From contig DCYB01000007.1 in NCBI GenBank assembly GCA_002331385.1, forward strand, positions 186,001 through 250,000: a stretch of DNA of 64,000 nt, written 5' to 3'. The DNA comes from Comamonadaceae bacterium UBA2121. Its GTDB lineage: Bacteria; Pseudomonadota; Gammaproteobacteria; Burkholderiales; Burkholderiaceae_C. The notes beneath the pieces are model-generated. The model was given only the letters and a program-made list of their open reading frames with translations. It searched no databases and was not told where the DNA came from. Position 1 is the stretch's first letter. Every line of letters begins with the position of its first letter. The position numbers and the translations under genes were made by a program. Positions 50,642 through 59,643 of the stretch are shown here, in pieces.

Positions 50642-52288
50642 ATGAAGATTCAATGGTGGCCCTGGGGATTTCTCACACTGGTGTGTCTGGCGCTGCTGGG
50701 CTTCTTCGTGCTGTATCCGCTGGGCGTGCTGTTCAGCAACAGCGTGCTCGATGATGACGGCGGCTACTCGCTGCAGGCCTTTGTCACGCTGCTGCACGAC
50801 ACGCAGTACGTGAAGGCGTTCTGGAACACGCTACTGCTCGGTTTCAGCGTCACGCTCTGCACAGTGCTGGTCGGCGTGCCGTTTGCGTACATGGTGGCGC
50901 GCTATGAGTTTCCGCTGAAAAATCTGGTGGCCGTATTGCCCGTGCTCACCATCGTCATCCCGGAAATCATCGTTGGCCAGTCGTGGTTGCTGGTGCTGGG
51001 CAACAACGGGCTGATCACCAATTTCTTCGCGGACCACGGCATCGAGCTGCCCTCGTTCTATGGCTGGACGGGCATGATTTTTTCGATGACGCTGGTGTAC
51101 TACACCTACATCTATCTGGGCGTGCTGGCCGCGCTGCGCGGTTTTGACGGGCAGTTGGAAGAAGCCGGTCTGAGCCTGGGCACATCGCCGCTGGAGACCA
51201 AGTTCCGCGTGCTCGTTCCCGTCATGCTGCCGGCGGTGCTGGTGAATGCACTGGTGGTGTTCACGCTGGTGGTGGGCAACTTTGCCCTGTCGATGTTGCT
51301 GGGCAGCCGCGTGCCGCTGCTTTCGGTGATGACCTACAACACCTTCGTGAGCGAGATGGGCGGCAGCCCCGCGCTGCAAAGCGCCATGTCGGTGGTGTCG
51401 ATCGGCATCGTGGCGGTGGTGCTGTTCGTGCAAAAGCGCGTGGTGGAACGCAAGATCTACACCATGACGCAAGGCCGCGCACCAGCGGCGGAACGCGTGC
51501 GCTCGTGGAAGTCGGCGCTGTTCACCGGCTCGGTCGGCGTGATCGTGCTCGCCTCGCTGCTGCCGCTGATCGTGGTGTTCATTGCCGCGTTCACCGCCAC
51601 CAGCGGGCCCGTGATGCAATGGGGCTCGTGGTCGCTGGACAGTCTGGAGCGCGCCATCCGCAACGCGCCCGAGCCGATCATCAACTCGATCAAGTTCTCC
51701 ACCGCCGCCACCGTCATCGGCGTGGCATTCGCCGTGCTGGTGAGCTATCTCACCATCAAGAAACGCAACGCCGCCACGCAACTGCTGGACTACATCGTCG
51801 TGCTGCCGCTCACCATCTCGGGCACCGTGTTGGGTATTGCGCTGGTGCAGACCTTCAACTCCGGCTGGCTGGTGCTGGCAGGCACATCGGGAATCATGGT
51901 GCTGGCTTATGCCGTGCGTCGCCTGCCGTTTGCGGTGCGCAATGCCACGTCCACGCTGTTCAATATTCCGGAGTCCATCGAAGAAGCCTCCATCAGCCTC
52001 GGCGTCTCACCGCTCAAGACGTTTTTCAAGGTGATCCTGCCCGCGATGAAGGCGTCGCTGATTTCTGCCGCGATCCTGATGTGGGTGACAACCATCTCCG
52101 AGCTGTCCGCCTCCATCGTGGTCTATAGCGGCGGCCTGGAGACCATGCCGATCGCGATCTTCCGCCAGGTGGACGGGGGCCGTCTGGGCCTGGCGTCTGC
52201 ATATGGCGCGGCGCTGGTCACGGTCATTCTGGTGCCCATTTTTGTGTCGATCAAGGTGTTCCGCATCAACCTGTTTTCCAGCAAGTGA
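50642..52288 (+). CDS. ABC importer permease with two fused permease domains
   Basis: A 548-residue inner-membrane protein with about 12 helices. Two copies of the binding-protein-dependent permease fold are joined: EAA-type loops are at GQLEEAGLSLGTSPLETKFRV and SIEEASISLGVSPLKTFFKV. This single-chain FbpB/PhnU2-like form replaces the two-permease dimer. It lies between the ATPase and the binding protein, and is co-directional with both. Substrate not determined. Confidence 0.9.
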   Translation: MKIQWWPWGFLTLVCLALLGFFVLYPLGVLFSNSVLDDDGGYSLQAFVTLLHDTQYVKAFWNTLLLGFSVTLCTVLVGVPFAYMVARYEFPLKNLVAVLPVLTIVIPEIIVGQSWLLVLGNNGLITNFFADHGIELPSFYGWTGMIFSMTLVYYTYIYLGVLAALRGFDGQLEEAGLSLGTSPLETKFRVLVPVMLPAVLVNALVVFTLVVGNFALSMLLGSRVPLLSVMTYNTFVSEMGGSPALQSAMSVVSIGIVAVVLFVQKRVVERKIYTMTQGRAPAAERVRSWKSALFTGSVGVIVLASLLPLIVVFIAAFTATSGPVMQWGSWSLDSLERAIRNAPEPIINSIKFSTAATVIGVAFAVLVSYLTIKKRNAATQLLDYIVVLPLTISGTVLGIALVQTFNSGWLVLAGTSGIMVLAYAVRRLPFAVRNATSTLFNIPESIEEASISLGVSPLKTFFKVILPAMKASLISAAILMWVTTISELSASIVVYSGGLETMPIAIFRQVDGGRLGLASAYGAALVTVILVPIFVSIKVFRINLFSSK

Positions 52289-52340
52289 CGCGCGCCGGAT
52301 CCAGCGCCCTTTTTTTCAACCCACCCACGAGCGAGGCCCC

Positions 52341-53324
52341 ATGAAACTCACCGCCCTTTTGCAATCTGCACTTATCGCCGCCGGTCTGGCCGCGACCATG
52401 GCCCACGCTCAGACCGTGGTGCTGTACTCCTCCAACAACACGGAGACGATCGAGACCGCGCTGGACGTGGTGAAGAAGACGGCGCCCAACCTGAAGGTGC
52501 AACAGGTGACCGGCGGCACGGGATCGCTGATGAAGCGCATCCAGGCCGAAGCCAAGAACCCGCGCGGCGACGTGCTGTGGAGCGGCGGCTTCGGCACGCT
52601 GGGCGCTTACAAGGACCAGCTTCAGCCCTACAAGGCACCCGGCACGGAAGCGATTCCCGCGGAGTTTCGCGGCCCCAACGATCTGTGGATCGGCACCAAC
52701 GTGCACGTGATGGTCATGATGGTCAACGAGCGCCAGCTCAAGGGCCTGCCCTCGCCCAAGACATGGTCAGATCTGATGAAGCCGGAATGGAAAGGCAAGT
52801 TCGCCATCACCGATCCGAGCAAGAGCGCCACGGCTTACATGCTGGTCTATGGCCTGCTCAAGCAGTTCGGCAAGGACGGGCTGGAGAAGATTGCCGCCAA
52901 TGCCTCGGTCACCTCATCGTCCGGCACCACGTACAAGGGCGTGGCCTCTGGTGAGTACGCCGTGGGCCTGACCATCGAATACGCGGCGCAGGAATATGTG
53001 GCGGGCGGCCAGAAAGAGATCAAGCTGGTCTACCCGATTGAAGGCAGTTATCTCGCGCCCGAAGGCATGTTCATCGTGAAGGGCGCGAAGAACATGGACG
53101 CGGCCAAGACGCTCTACAACGCGCTCATGAGCAAGGAAGTGCAGGAAGCGGAACTGGTGAAGAACTTCCGCCGCCCGACCCGCACGGACATCCAGGTGTC
53201 CAAGCTCACGACGCTGCCGGATCTGAAATCCATCAAGATTTTCCCGCTCAACCAAGACGCTGCCGCGCAAGAGTACGAGCAGCTCGTCGCGCTGTGGAAC
53301 AACGCCGTGAGCAAGGCCCGCTGA
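52341..53324 (+). CDS. Periplasmic binding protein of the Afu/Phn-type importer
   Basis: A 327-residue periplasmic binding protein. The signal peptide is LTALLQSALIAAGLAATMAHA, then QTVVLYSSNNTETIETAL. Family features are GTGSLMKRIQAEAKNPRGDV, DLMKPEWKGKFAITDP and SGEYAVGLTIEYAAQEY. It resembles iron/spermidine/phosphonate-binding proteins. The paired Tyr used by FbpA for iron is not evident (EYAAQEY), so a small organic ligand may be more likely. GAGG lies upstream of the ATG at 52341. Confidence 0.85.
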   Translation: MKLTALLQSALIAAGLAATMAHAQTVVLYSSNNTETIETALDVVKKTAPNLKVQQVTGGTGSLMKRIQAEAKNPRGDVLWSGGFGTLGAYKDQLQPYKAPGTEAIPAEFRGPNDLWIGTNVHVMVMMVNERQLKGLPSPKTWSDLMKPEWKGKFAITDPSKSATAYMLVYGLLKQFGKDGLEKIAANASVTSSSGTTYKGVASGEYAVGLTIEYAAQEYVAGGQKEIKLVYPIEGSYLAPEGMFIVKGAKNMDAAKTLYNALMSKEVQEAELVKNFRRPTRTDIQVSKLTTLPDLKSIKIFPLNQDAAAQEYEQLVALWNNAVSKAR

Positions 53325-53361
53325 TCCGGCACGCGAGCGCGTCCGACACGGCCGCAGCGGT

Positions 53362-54552
53362 TCAGGCGGCCAGCAGCACGTTGCGCGCGTTGCTGCGGCG
53401 CGTGGCGTCTCGCAGGATGCGCTCCAGCAGCACCGGCACGTCCTGTGCCGCGCTGTTGCGCACACGTTGTGCGGCGTCCTTGAAGCGAGGCAGTTGGGGC
53501 GTGAGTTCCTGCACTGCGGCGGCCACGTCCTTGAAGCTGGGCAGCACCAGCCCCAATCCGTTGTCACGCACCCAGTCCGTGCAATAGCGTTCCTGCGGCA
53601 TGGTCCACGCATTGCGCACCACGATCGGGGCCAGCCCCATCTGCACGGCCTCGCTCAGGCTGCCGCTGCCGGGCTTGCCGATAAAGAAATCCGCCATTTG
53701 CATGTAGCGCGCCATCTCGCGCGTGAACTCCAGCACCAGTGTGGGCGCGTTGCGTGGCAATGCGCGCATGGCCCGCGCCAGCTGCGCATTGCGCCCGCAG
53801 GCCACGATGAGCTGCGTTTCGGTGAGCGCCTGCGCAATCGCTAGCATCTGGCGCGATCCCTCGGCACCGAACAGGACGAGCCCGGTGGGCTGCGTGGGGT
53901 CCAGCCCGGCGCGTTGCAGCTCCTGCACGCGATTTACCGGCGTGGGTCGATAGAACTGCTCGCCCAGCAACATGCCGCCGGATTGCCACACCCGATGCGC
54001 CGCACACCCCGCCGCCCGCGCCTGCGCCACGGCATAAGGCGTGCCGCAGACGACGTGCTGCTGCGTGCGAGGCTCCGTCCAGAATCGCGGCGGGCAGTCG
54101 GCGAGGTCGGTCATCACGGTGACGAAGGGCACTTCCGGCAAAGTCAGGGCCAGCGCATCGGCCATCGAGCGATTGAAATTCGGCACCAGCGACACCACCA
54201 TGTCCGGGCGCTCGCTGGCCCAGTAGCCGCGCAGGCGCTGCACCAGAGCGCGATGGCTGAAGCGGATCATGCTTTGCAGCACGCGCAATTCCTGCGACAA
54301 CCCCAAAGTCCAGCCGCGCGCGAGGCGCCGGTTGTAGACGTCCTCCGGGTCCATGCCGGTCCATTGCCGGAAGCGTGCGCCAGGGTCGAGCACTTCAAAC
54401 AGATTCGTGCGCTGCACCTGCCACGGCAGAGCGGCCCGCTGGATGGCGGACTCCAGTGCCAGTGATGATGCGCGGTGCCCTCCGCCTGCGTTGAAATAGA
54501 TGAGTTCGACCCGTGGTTTGCGACCCTCAGACGACCGCGGCATTGCTGTCAT
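53362..54552 (-). CDS. GT-B glycosyltransferase (MGDG synthase/MurG-like)
   Basis: A 396-residue cytoplasmic or membrane-associated glycosyltransferase. YFNAGGGHRASSLALE is the lipid-acceptor loop of MGDG-synthase/MurG-like enzymes, and GKPGSGSLSEAVQMGLAPIV is the nucleotide-sugar loop of GT28. It overlaps the end of the LpxH-like gene by 26 bases, so the two are translationally coupled. AGGAAG precedes the ATG at 54552; ATG 54543 is a second choice. It likely glycosylates a lipid; acceptor unknown. Confidence 0.83.
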   Translation of the reverse strand: MTAMPRSSEGRKPRVELIYFNAGGGHRASSLALESAIQRAALPWQVQRTNLFEVLDPGARFRQWTGMDPEDVYNRRLARGWTLGLSQELRVLQSMIRFSHRALVQRLRGYWASERPDMVVSLVPNFNRSMADALALTLPEVPFVTVMTDLADCPPRFWTEPRTQQHVVCGTPYAVAQARAAGCAAHRVWQSGGMLLGEQFYRPTPVNRVQELQRAGLDPTQPTGLVLFGAEGSRQMLAIAQALTETQLIVACGRNAQLARAMRALPRNAPTLVLEFTREMARYMQMADFFIGKPGSGSLSEAVQMGLAPIVVRNAWTMPQERYCTDWVRDNGLGLVLPSFKDVAAAVQELTPQLPRFKDAAQRVRNSAAQDVPVLLERILRDATRRSNARNVLLAA

Positions 54553-55348
54553 GAACTTCCTTGTTGTGCTTCTTGCCCGATTGCAGGAGCGCCATCTCGT
54601 CGCTCCAGTGCAGTATTTCCAGAGAACCATCGGCGTGCTCGGCGAGCGCGGTCAGGCTTTCGACCCAGTCGCCATCGTTGGCGTAGAGGATGCCGTCGAT
54701 GTCGCGCATCTCGGCGTGGTGGATGTGGCCGCACACGACGCCTTGCAACCCGCGCTTGGCGGCCTCGCGCGCCACGGCGTTTTCAAAATCGCCCACATAG
54801 TTCACCGCGCGTTTGACCTTCAGCTTGAGGTATTTGGACAAGGACCAGTAAGGCAGCCCCATGCGTGCGCGCAACGAGTTCAGATGCCGGTTGAGCTTGA
54901 GCGTGAATTCATACAGCGTGTCGCCCACATAGGCGAGCCATTTGGCGCACTGGATGACACCGTCGAACAAGTCGCCGTGGATCACCCAGAGCTTGCGGCC
55001 GTCGGCGGTTTCGTGAATCCAGTCCTCGGCCACCTGCACGCCACCAAAGTTGAGTTGCACGTAGCGCCGCGCAAACTCGTCATGGTTGCCGGGAATGAAG
55101 ATGACCTTCGTGCCCTTGCGCGCCTTGCGCAGCAGCTTTTGCACCACGTCATTGTGCGGCTGCGGCCAGTACCACTGGCGGCGCAATTGCCAGCCGTCGA
55201 TGATGTCGCCGACCAGGAACAGCGTCTCGCATTCGGTGTGCTTGAGGAAATCGAGCAGCGCCCTCGCCTGACAGCCCGGCGTGCCGAGGTGCAGGTCGGA
55301 TATCCACAGGGTGCGGAAACGCCGCACCGGGCGCGAGGCCTCAATCAT
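54527..55348 (-). CDS. UDP-2,3-diacylglucosamine diphosphatase-like metallophosphoesterase
   Basis: A 273-residue metallophosphoesterase. Motifs in order: SDLHLG (N-terminal), GDIIDGW, GNHDE, HGD and GHIHHAE, all present. The LpxH-like signature suggests hydrolysis of a UDP-lipid or polyprenyl sugar diphosphate. The start at 55348 (MIEASRPVRRFRTLW) fits the family; ATGs further upstream add low-complexity residues. Its coupling to a lipid glycosyltransferase suggests glycolipid biosynthesis rather than the main lipid A pathway. This is inference. Confidence 0.82.
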   Translation of the reverse strand: MIEASRPVRRFRTLWISDLHLGTPGCQARALLDFLKHTECETLFLVGDIIDGWQLRRQWYWPQPHNDVVQKLLRKARKGTKVIFIPGNHDEFARRYVQLNFGGVQVAEDWIHETADGRKLWVIHGDLFDGVIQCAKWLAYVGDTLYEFTLKLNRHLNSLRARMGLPYWSLSKYLKLKVKRAVNYVGDFENAVAREAAKRGLQGVVCGHIHHAEMRDIDGILYANDGDWVESLTALAEHADGSLEILHWSDEMALLQSGKKHNKEVHDSNAAVV

Positions 55349-55554
55349 GGCGTTATCCCGATCAGTCGAGCGGGTCAGGGAGGATTTCCATGCATCCAGG
55401 AAAGCATCTTCACGTTTCATGAATCTGCATGGTGGGCAACGGCAGCGACACCCTCGTGACAACAGCAAGACATCTTCGTGACGCAGCAACGCTCCGTTTG
55501 GCAGGCGTGGCGCTCTGGCCGGTCGATGGCACAAACATGGGAGAATCGCGGGCT

Positions 55555-56394
55555 ATGACTCCGGAACAGTACGTCCAGCAAAAAGCCGCCAGTTCAGGCA
55601 GCAGTTTTTATTACGCCTTCCTGTTCCTGCCCGCAGAACGGCGCGCCGCCATCACCGCGTTCTACGCCTTCTGCCGCGAAGTGGACGATGTGGTGGACGA
55701 GGTGTCCGACCCCGGCGTTGCACGCACCAAGCTCGCCTGGTGGCAAAACGAAGTGCGCAGCGCCTTTGCGGGACAGCCCTCGCACCCCGTGATGCAGGCC
55801 ATGATGCCGCACGTGCCCACCTTCGGCCTGAAGGAGGAAAGCTTTCAGGCCATCATCCAGGGCTGCCAGATGGATCTGGAACAGACCCGCTATCTCGACT
55901 TTGCCGGCCTTCAGCGCTACTGCCATCTCGTCGCAGGCGTGGTGGGCGAAGTATCGGCGCGCATCTTTGGTCAGACCCAGGAGGCTACGACCGAATATGC
56001 ACACAAGCTCGGACTGGCTTTCCAGCTCACCAACATCATTCGTGACGTGGGCGAGGACGCGATGATGGGCCGCATCTACCTGCCGGTGTCCGAGTTGCAG
56101 CAGTTCGACGTGAAGGCTCATGAAATCCTGAACCGCAAGTATTCAGACAATTTCACCCAATTGATGCGCTTCCAGGCCGAGCGCGCGCACCGCCTGTATG
56201 ACGAGGCGCTGGCGCTGCTGCCCGATGCGGACCGCCGCGCGCAAAAGCCCGGCCTGATGATGGCCAGCATCTACCGCACGCTGCTGCGAGAGATCGAGCG
56301 CGACAACTTTCAGGTGCTGCACCAGCGCATCAGCCTCACGCCACTGCGCAAGCTCTGGCTCGCATGGAAGATGCAGGCGCTGGGGCGCATGTGA
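55555..56394 (+). CDS. hpnD: Presqualene diphosphate synthase HpnD
   Basis: A 279-residue member of the squalene/phytoene synthase family. First Asp-rich motif: FCREVDDVVDEV (near 37-45). Second: NIIRDVGEDAMMGRIYLP. These bind farnesyl diphosphate through Mg2+. The ATG at 55555 starts the domain directly (MTPEQYVQQK). It is followed by hpnE with an overlapping stop-start; together with HpnC it makes hydroxysqualene. Confidence 0.93.
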   Translation: MTPEQYVQQKAASSGSSFYYAFLFLPAERRAAITAFYAFCREVDDVVDEVSDPGVARTKLAWWQNEVRSAFAGQPSHPVMQAMMPHVPTFGLKEESFQAIIQGCQMDLEQTRYLDFAGLQRYCHLVAGVVGEVSARIFGQTQEATTEYAHKLGLAFQLTNIIRDVGEDAMMGRIYLPVSELQQFDVKAHEILNRKYSDNFTQLMRFQAERAHRLYDEALALLPDADRRAQKPGLMMASIYRTLLREIERDNFQVLHQRISLTPLRKLWLAWKMQALGRM

Positions 56395-57800
56395 CGGAGC
56401 ATGTAACGGCGCATGTGAAGGCGCAGGTGACAGGCTTGGCGTCCAGGGCGCGCCCACCTCAGCGGGTTGCCATCGTCGGCGCCGGCTGGGCAGGCATGGC
56501 CGCCGCCGTGGGTGCCGCGCAGGCGGGGCACGCCGTGACGGTCATTGAAGCGGCGCGCACGCTGGGAGGCCGCGCTCGCGCCGTCACCGCGCAGTGGGAC
56601 GATGGTACTGCGCTCACGCTCGACAACGGCCAGCACATCCTGATCGGTGCATACCGCGAATGCCTGCGCCTGATGCGCATGGTGGGCGTGGACCCCGACA
56701 CGGCCATGCAGCGCATGCCGCTGTCCTTGCAGTTTCCGGATGGCACGGGGTTGCAGTTTCCTGATCTGGCACCGCCGTGGGACGCGCTGCTCGGCATTGC
56801 GCGCGCACGCGGCTGGAGCGCGGGTGAACGCATCGCCCTGCTGACCCGCGCGGCGCGCTGGCGTATGCATGGCTTTACCTGCCCCGCCACGGACAGCGTG
56901 GCCGATCTCTGTGCAGGCCTGCCGCACAAGCTGATGCAGGAATTCATCGACCCGCTGTGCGTCTCCGCGCTCAACACGGTGGCGGCAGAGTCCAGCGGAC
57001 AGGTGTTCCTGCGCGTGCTCCGGGACAGCCTGTTCAGCGGGCGCGGTGGCTCCCACATGCTGCTGCCGCGTGCAGATCTCAGCGCGCTGTTTCCTGCCGC
57101 TGCGGCGCGCTGGTTGCACAAACGCGGCCAGCAGGTGCTGGTCGGCCAGCGTGTGCGTGAACTGGTGCCATTGCATGCGGCGAATGACGCCGCCGTGCAC
57201 TGGCAGCTCGATGGCCAAGTGTTCGACGCGGTGATCCTGGCAACGCCCGCCAACGAGACGGCGCGCTTGGTGCTGGGCGCAGCCGATGCTCTGGATGCCA
57301 ACCCCAGCGCGACCGCGACCGCGACCGCAACGGCCATGCGTGGCTGGGCCGACACCGCTCAGGCATTGAAGCACGCCGCCATCGCCACGGTATATGCACG
57401 CACGGAGCATGGCGACTCAGCGCAACTCGCGCGGCCCATGCTGGCATTGCGCTGCGCGCCCACAATGCCCGCACAGTTTGTTTTCGATCGCGAGCAGTTG
57501 GGCGGCCCTGCCGGTTTGCTGGCCTTCGTCGTCAGCGCCTTTGAAGGTGAACGGGAGGCGCTGGCACCCCAAGTGCTGAAGCAGGCCGAAGTGCAACTTC
57601 AACTGCCGCGCATGCGCCATGTGCAAACCGTGGTGGAAAAGCGCGCCACATTCCAATGCTCGCCCCAACTGGTGCGCCCGCCCATGCAGATCGCGCCCGG
57701 CTTGCTCGCATGTGCGGATTATGTGGATGGCCCCTACCCGGCTACGCTGGAAGGCGCTGTGCTGCATGGCACGGCGGCGGCGGCCACGCTGGGCGAATGA
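56391..57800 (+). CDS. hpnE: Hydroxysqualene dehydroxylase HpnE
   Basis: A 469-residue flavoprotein. FAD-binding motif: VAIVGAGWAGMAAAVGAAQ, with the Glu in VIEAARTLGGRARA and NGQHILIGAYRE. It reduces hydroxysqualene to squalene. I choose GTG at 56391, which overlaps the hpnD stop (GTGA); an ATG at 56364 inside hpnD is the alternative. A linker of (Ala-Thr)4 near residue 310 comes from three GCGACC repeats (57309-57326). No squalene-hopene cyclase gene is in the window. Confidence 0.92.
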   Translation: MTEHVTAHVKAQVTGLASRARPPQRVAIVGAGWAGMAAAVGAAQAGHAVTVIEAARTLGGRARAVTAQWDDGTALTLDNGQHILIGAYRECLRLMRMVGVDPDTAMQRMPLSLQFPDGTGLQFPDLAPPWDALLGIARARGWSAGERIALLTRAARWRMHGFTCPATDSVADLCAGLPHKLMQEFIDPLCVSALNTVAAESSGQVFLRVLRDSLFSGRGGSHMLLPRADLSALFPAAAARWLHKRGQQVLVGQRVRELVPLHAANDAAVHWQLDGQVFDAVILATPANETARLVLGAADALDANPSATATATATAMRGWADTAQALKHAAIATVYARTEHGDSAQLARPMLALRCAPTMPAQFVFDREQLGGPAGLLAFVVSAFEGEREALAPQVLKQAEVQLQLPRMRHVQTVVEKRATFQCSPQLVRPPMQIAPGLLACADYVDGPYPATLEGAVLHGTAAAATLGE

Positions 57801-57818
57801 AAAACGTGCGCTAGTGCT

Positions 57819-59108
57819 TCAGGCCAGGATCGACGCAGGCGGTGGCGGCGGATTGAGTTCGCGCGGCAACACGTCGGCCAGCTTCAGCACTTCCATGCCG
57901 GTGTTGTGCCAGAAGCGATCCAGCTCGGGCGTGCGCTCCAGCAGCAGCTTGCGCACGAGCGCCTCCAGGTGCGTCGTCGCGGGATCGGCCACCAGCACGA
58001 AGCGCGCGTCGTCGCACTCCGCCGCACCGGCTGCCGTCTCGTTGACTTGCACGATCCAGTCCAGATAGGTGAGCGTTTCCAGTACCGGTTCCAGTTGCAG
58101 CGCATCCACGCCGGTCAGATGCGCCATCTCGGTGGCGGTCAGGCCATGCCGCACGCCGTTGCGCTCATGGTGCAGATGCTGGAGCACCTCGATCGCCAGC
58201 ATGAAGTTCCACCCCGGCGATCCCGGCCTGCGCGACACGCCCGCCAGCAGACTGGGCAGATACGCCGCGACGACCGCGCCCAGCAGCACGATGACCCAGG
58301 CCACATAAATCCACAGCAGCAAGATCGGCAAGGTGGCGAACGTGCCGTACAGCACCGAATACGTCGGCACGGACGTGAGATACAGGCTCAGCACCTTCTT
58401 CGCCAATTCGATGCCGATGGAGACGAACACGCCTCCCGCCCAGGCATAGCGCCAGCCCACGTGCACGTTGGGCACGTAGCGGTACAGCCCCGCCATGCCC
58501 GCGGCCAGCAACACGAATTCGATCGAATCGAAGATGAAGCGCGTGCCCTGCGGCAGCGTCTCGCCAATGCCGCGCGATGCCGCCGACGCCACCCAGGTCG
58601 TGAGCGTGAGGCTCACCGCCAGCACCAGCGGGCCGAGCGTCATCGCCGTCCAATAGATGAGCACGCGCTGCCCGAGCGGTCGCAGCTTGCGCACGCGCCA
58701 GATGTTGTTGAGCGTGCGGTCGATGGTCAGGATGAGCGTGAGCGCGGTGAGCATCAGGATCGACAGACCCATCGCCCCGAGCCCGCTGGCCTTGGCGGCA
58801 AACTGCGTGAGATAGTCCAGCACCGACCGCGAGATGGTGTCCGGAATGAGGCTGTCCACCAACCAGCGTTGCAGCAGCGACTGCATCTTGGCGAAGATGG
58901 GAAATGCCGAGAACACCGCCAGCGCCACGGTCACGAACGGAACCAGCGCCAGCAGTGTGGTGAATGTCAGGCTGGCTGCCGTGACGCCCAGGCGGTCTTC
59001 ACGGTAGCGCTCGCGCAGCGTGTGGGCGGTGGTGCGCCATGGAAACTGGGCCAGCCCTTCCAGCCAGGACTCGAGGCGTTCGGCGAGTTGCTGAAAGGTC
59101 AAAGGCAT
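57819..59108 (-). CDS. YihY/virulence factor BrkB family membrane protein
   Basis: A 429-residue inner-membrane protein with six helices. Family features: DRLGVTAASLTFTTLLALVP, TIDRTLNNIWRVRKLRPLGQRVLIYWT, and YLTSVPTYSVLYGTFATLPILLLWIYVAW. The C-terminal 130 residues are a soluble extension that looks like a winged-helix domain (GLTATEMAHLTGVDAL). Once annotated RNase BN, the family has no proven nuclease function. Convergent with hpnE, divergent from the DUF2069 gene. Confidence 0.9.
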   Translation of the reverse strand: MPLTFQQLAERLESWLEGLAQFPWRTTAHTLRERYREDRLGVTAASLTFTTLLALVPFVTVALAVFSAFPIFAKMQSLLQRWLVDSLIPDTISRSVLDYLTQFAAKASGLGAMGLSILMLTALTLILTIDRTLNNIWRVRKLRPLGQRVLIYWTAMTLGPLVLAVSLTLTTWVASAASRGIGETLPQGTRFIFDSIEFVLLAAGMAGLYRYVPNVHVGWRYAWAGGVFVSIGIELAKKVLSLYLTSVPTYSVLYGTFATLPILLLWIYVAWVIVLLGAVVAAYLPSLLAGVSRRPGSPGWNFMLAIEVLQHLHHERNGVRHGLTATEMAHLTGVDALQLEPVLETLTYLDWIVQVNETAAGAAECDDARFVLVADPATTHLEALVRKLLLERTPELDRFWHNTGMEVLKLADVLPRELNPPPPPASILA

Positions 59109-59162
59109 GATGGATATGATCGCAGCATTGCCCCGATCTTATCCAACCCCATTCAAGCTGCA

Positions 59163-59621
59163 ATGACCGACACGTCACCTGTTGACCGAACCACAGGCAC
59201 CCATGCGCACGCTGCCCACACCCAACCGCTCCCTGAAGTGACGGCCGACGTGGCCTTCACACGCTGGTTGGCCGTGGGTAGTTTGCTGGGACTGATCGCA
59301 CTGTGCCTGGCTTGGGAGTTGTGGCTCGCGCCGCTGCGTCCCGGTGGTTCGTGGCTGGTGCTCAAGGCTCTGCCGCTGTGCCTTCCACTGGCCGGTTTGC
59401 TCAAGCGCCGCATGTACACCTACCGCTGGGTGAGTCTGGTCGTGTGGCTGTATTTCACCGAAGGCGTGGTGCGCGCCTGGAGCGACAAGGCCCCCGGTAA
59501 CTGGCTGGCGATGGTGGAAATTTTCCTCTGCCTGCTGCTGTTCATTGCCTGCGCGCTGCACGTGCGCCTGCGCCACAATTCCGCGCGCGCTGCTGCTGCG
59601 ACGGCGGCCGTAGCACGCTGA
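59163..59621 (+). CDS. DUF2069 membrane protein
   Basis: A 152-residue protein with four hydrophobic segments (WLAVGSLLGLIALCLAWELW, LKALPLCLPLAGLLK, WVSLVVWLYFTEGVV, MVEIFLCLLLFIACALH). KRRMYTYRW between helices two and three is typical of DUF2069. The start at 59163 has no strong ribosome-binding site. A FAD oxidoreductase gene follows 22 bases later, likely in the same operon. Function unknown. Confidence 0.85.
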   Translation: MTDTSPVDRTTGTHAHAAHTQPLPEVTADVAFTRWLAVGSLLGLIALCLAWELWLAPLRPGGSWLVLKALPLCLPLAGLLKRRMYTYRWVSLVVWLYFTEGVVRAWSDKAPGNWLAMVEIFLCLLLFIACALHVRLRHNSARAAAATAAVAR

Positions 59622-59643
59622 ACCCCATCCACAAGGCTCTCTC

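Noticed and set aside
52341..53324. Iron(III)-binding FbpA
   Set aside because: The paired tyrosines of FbpA-type iron sites are not evident; only the general family is supported.
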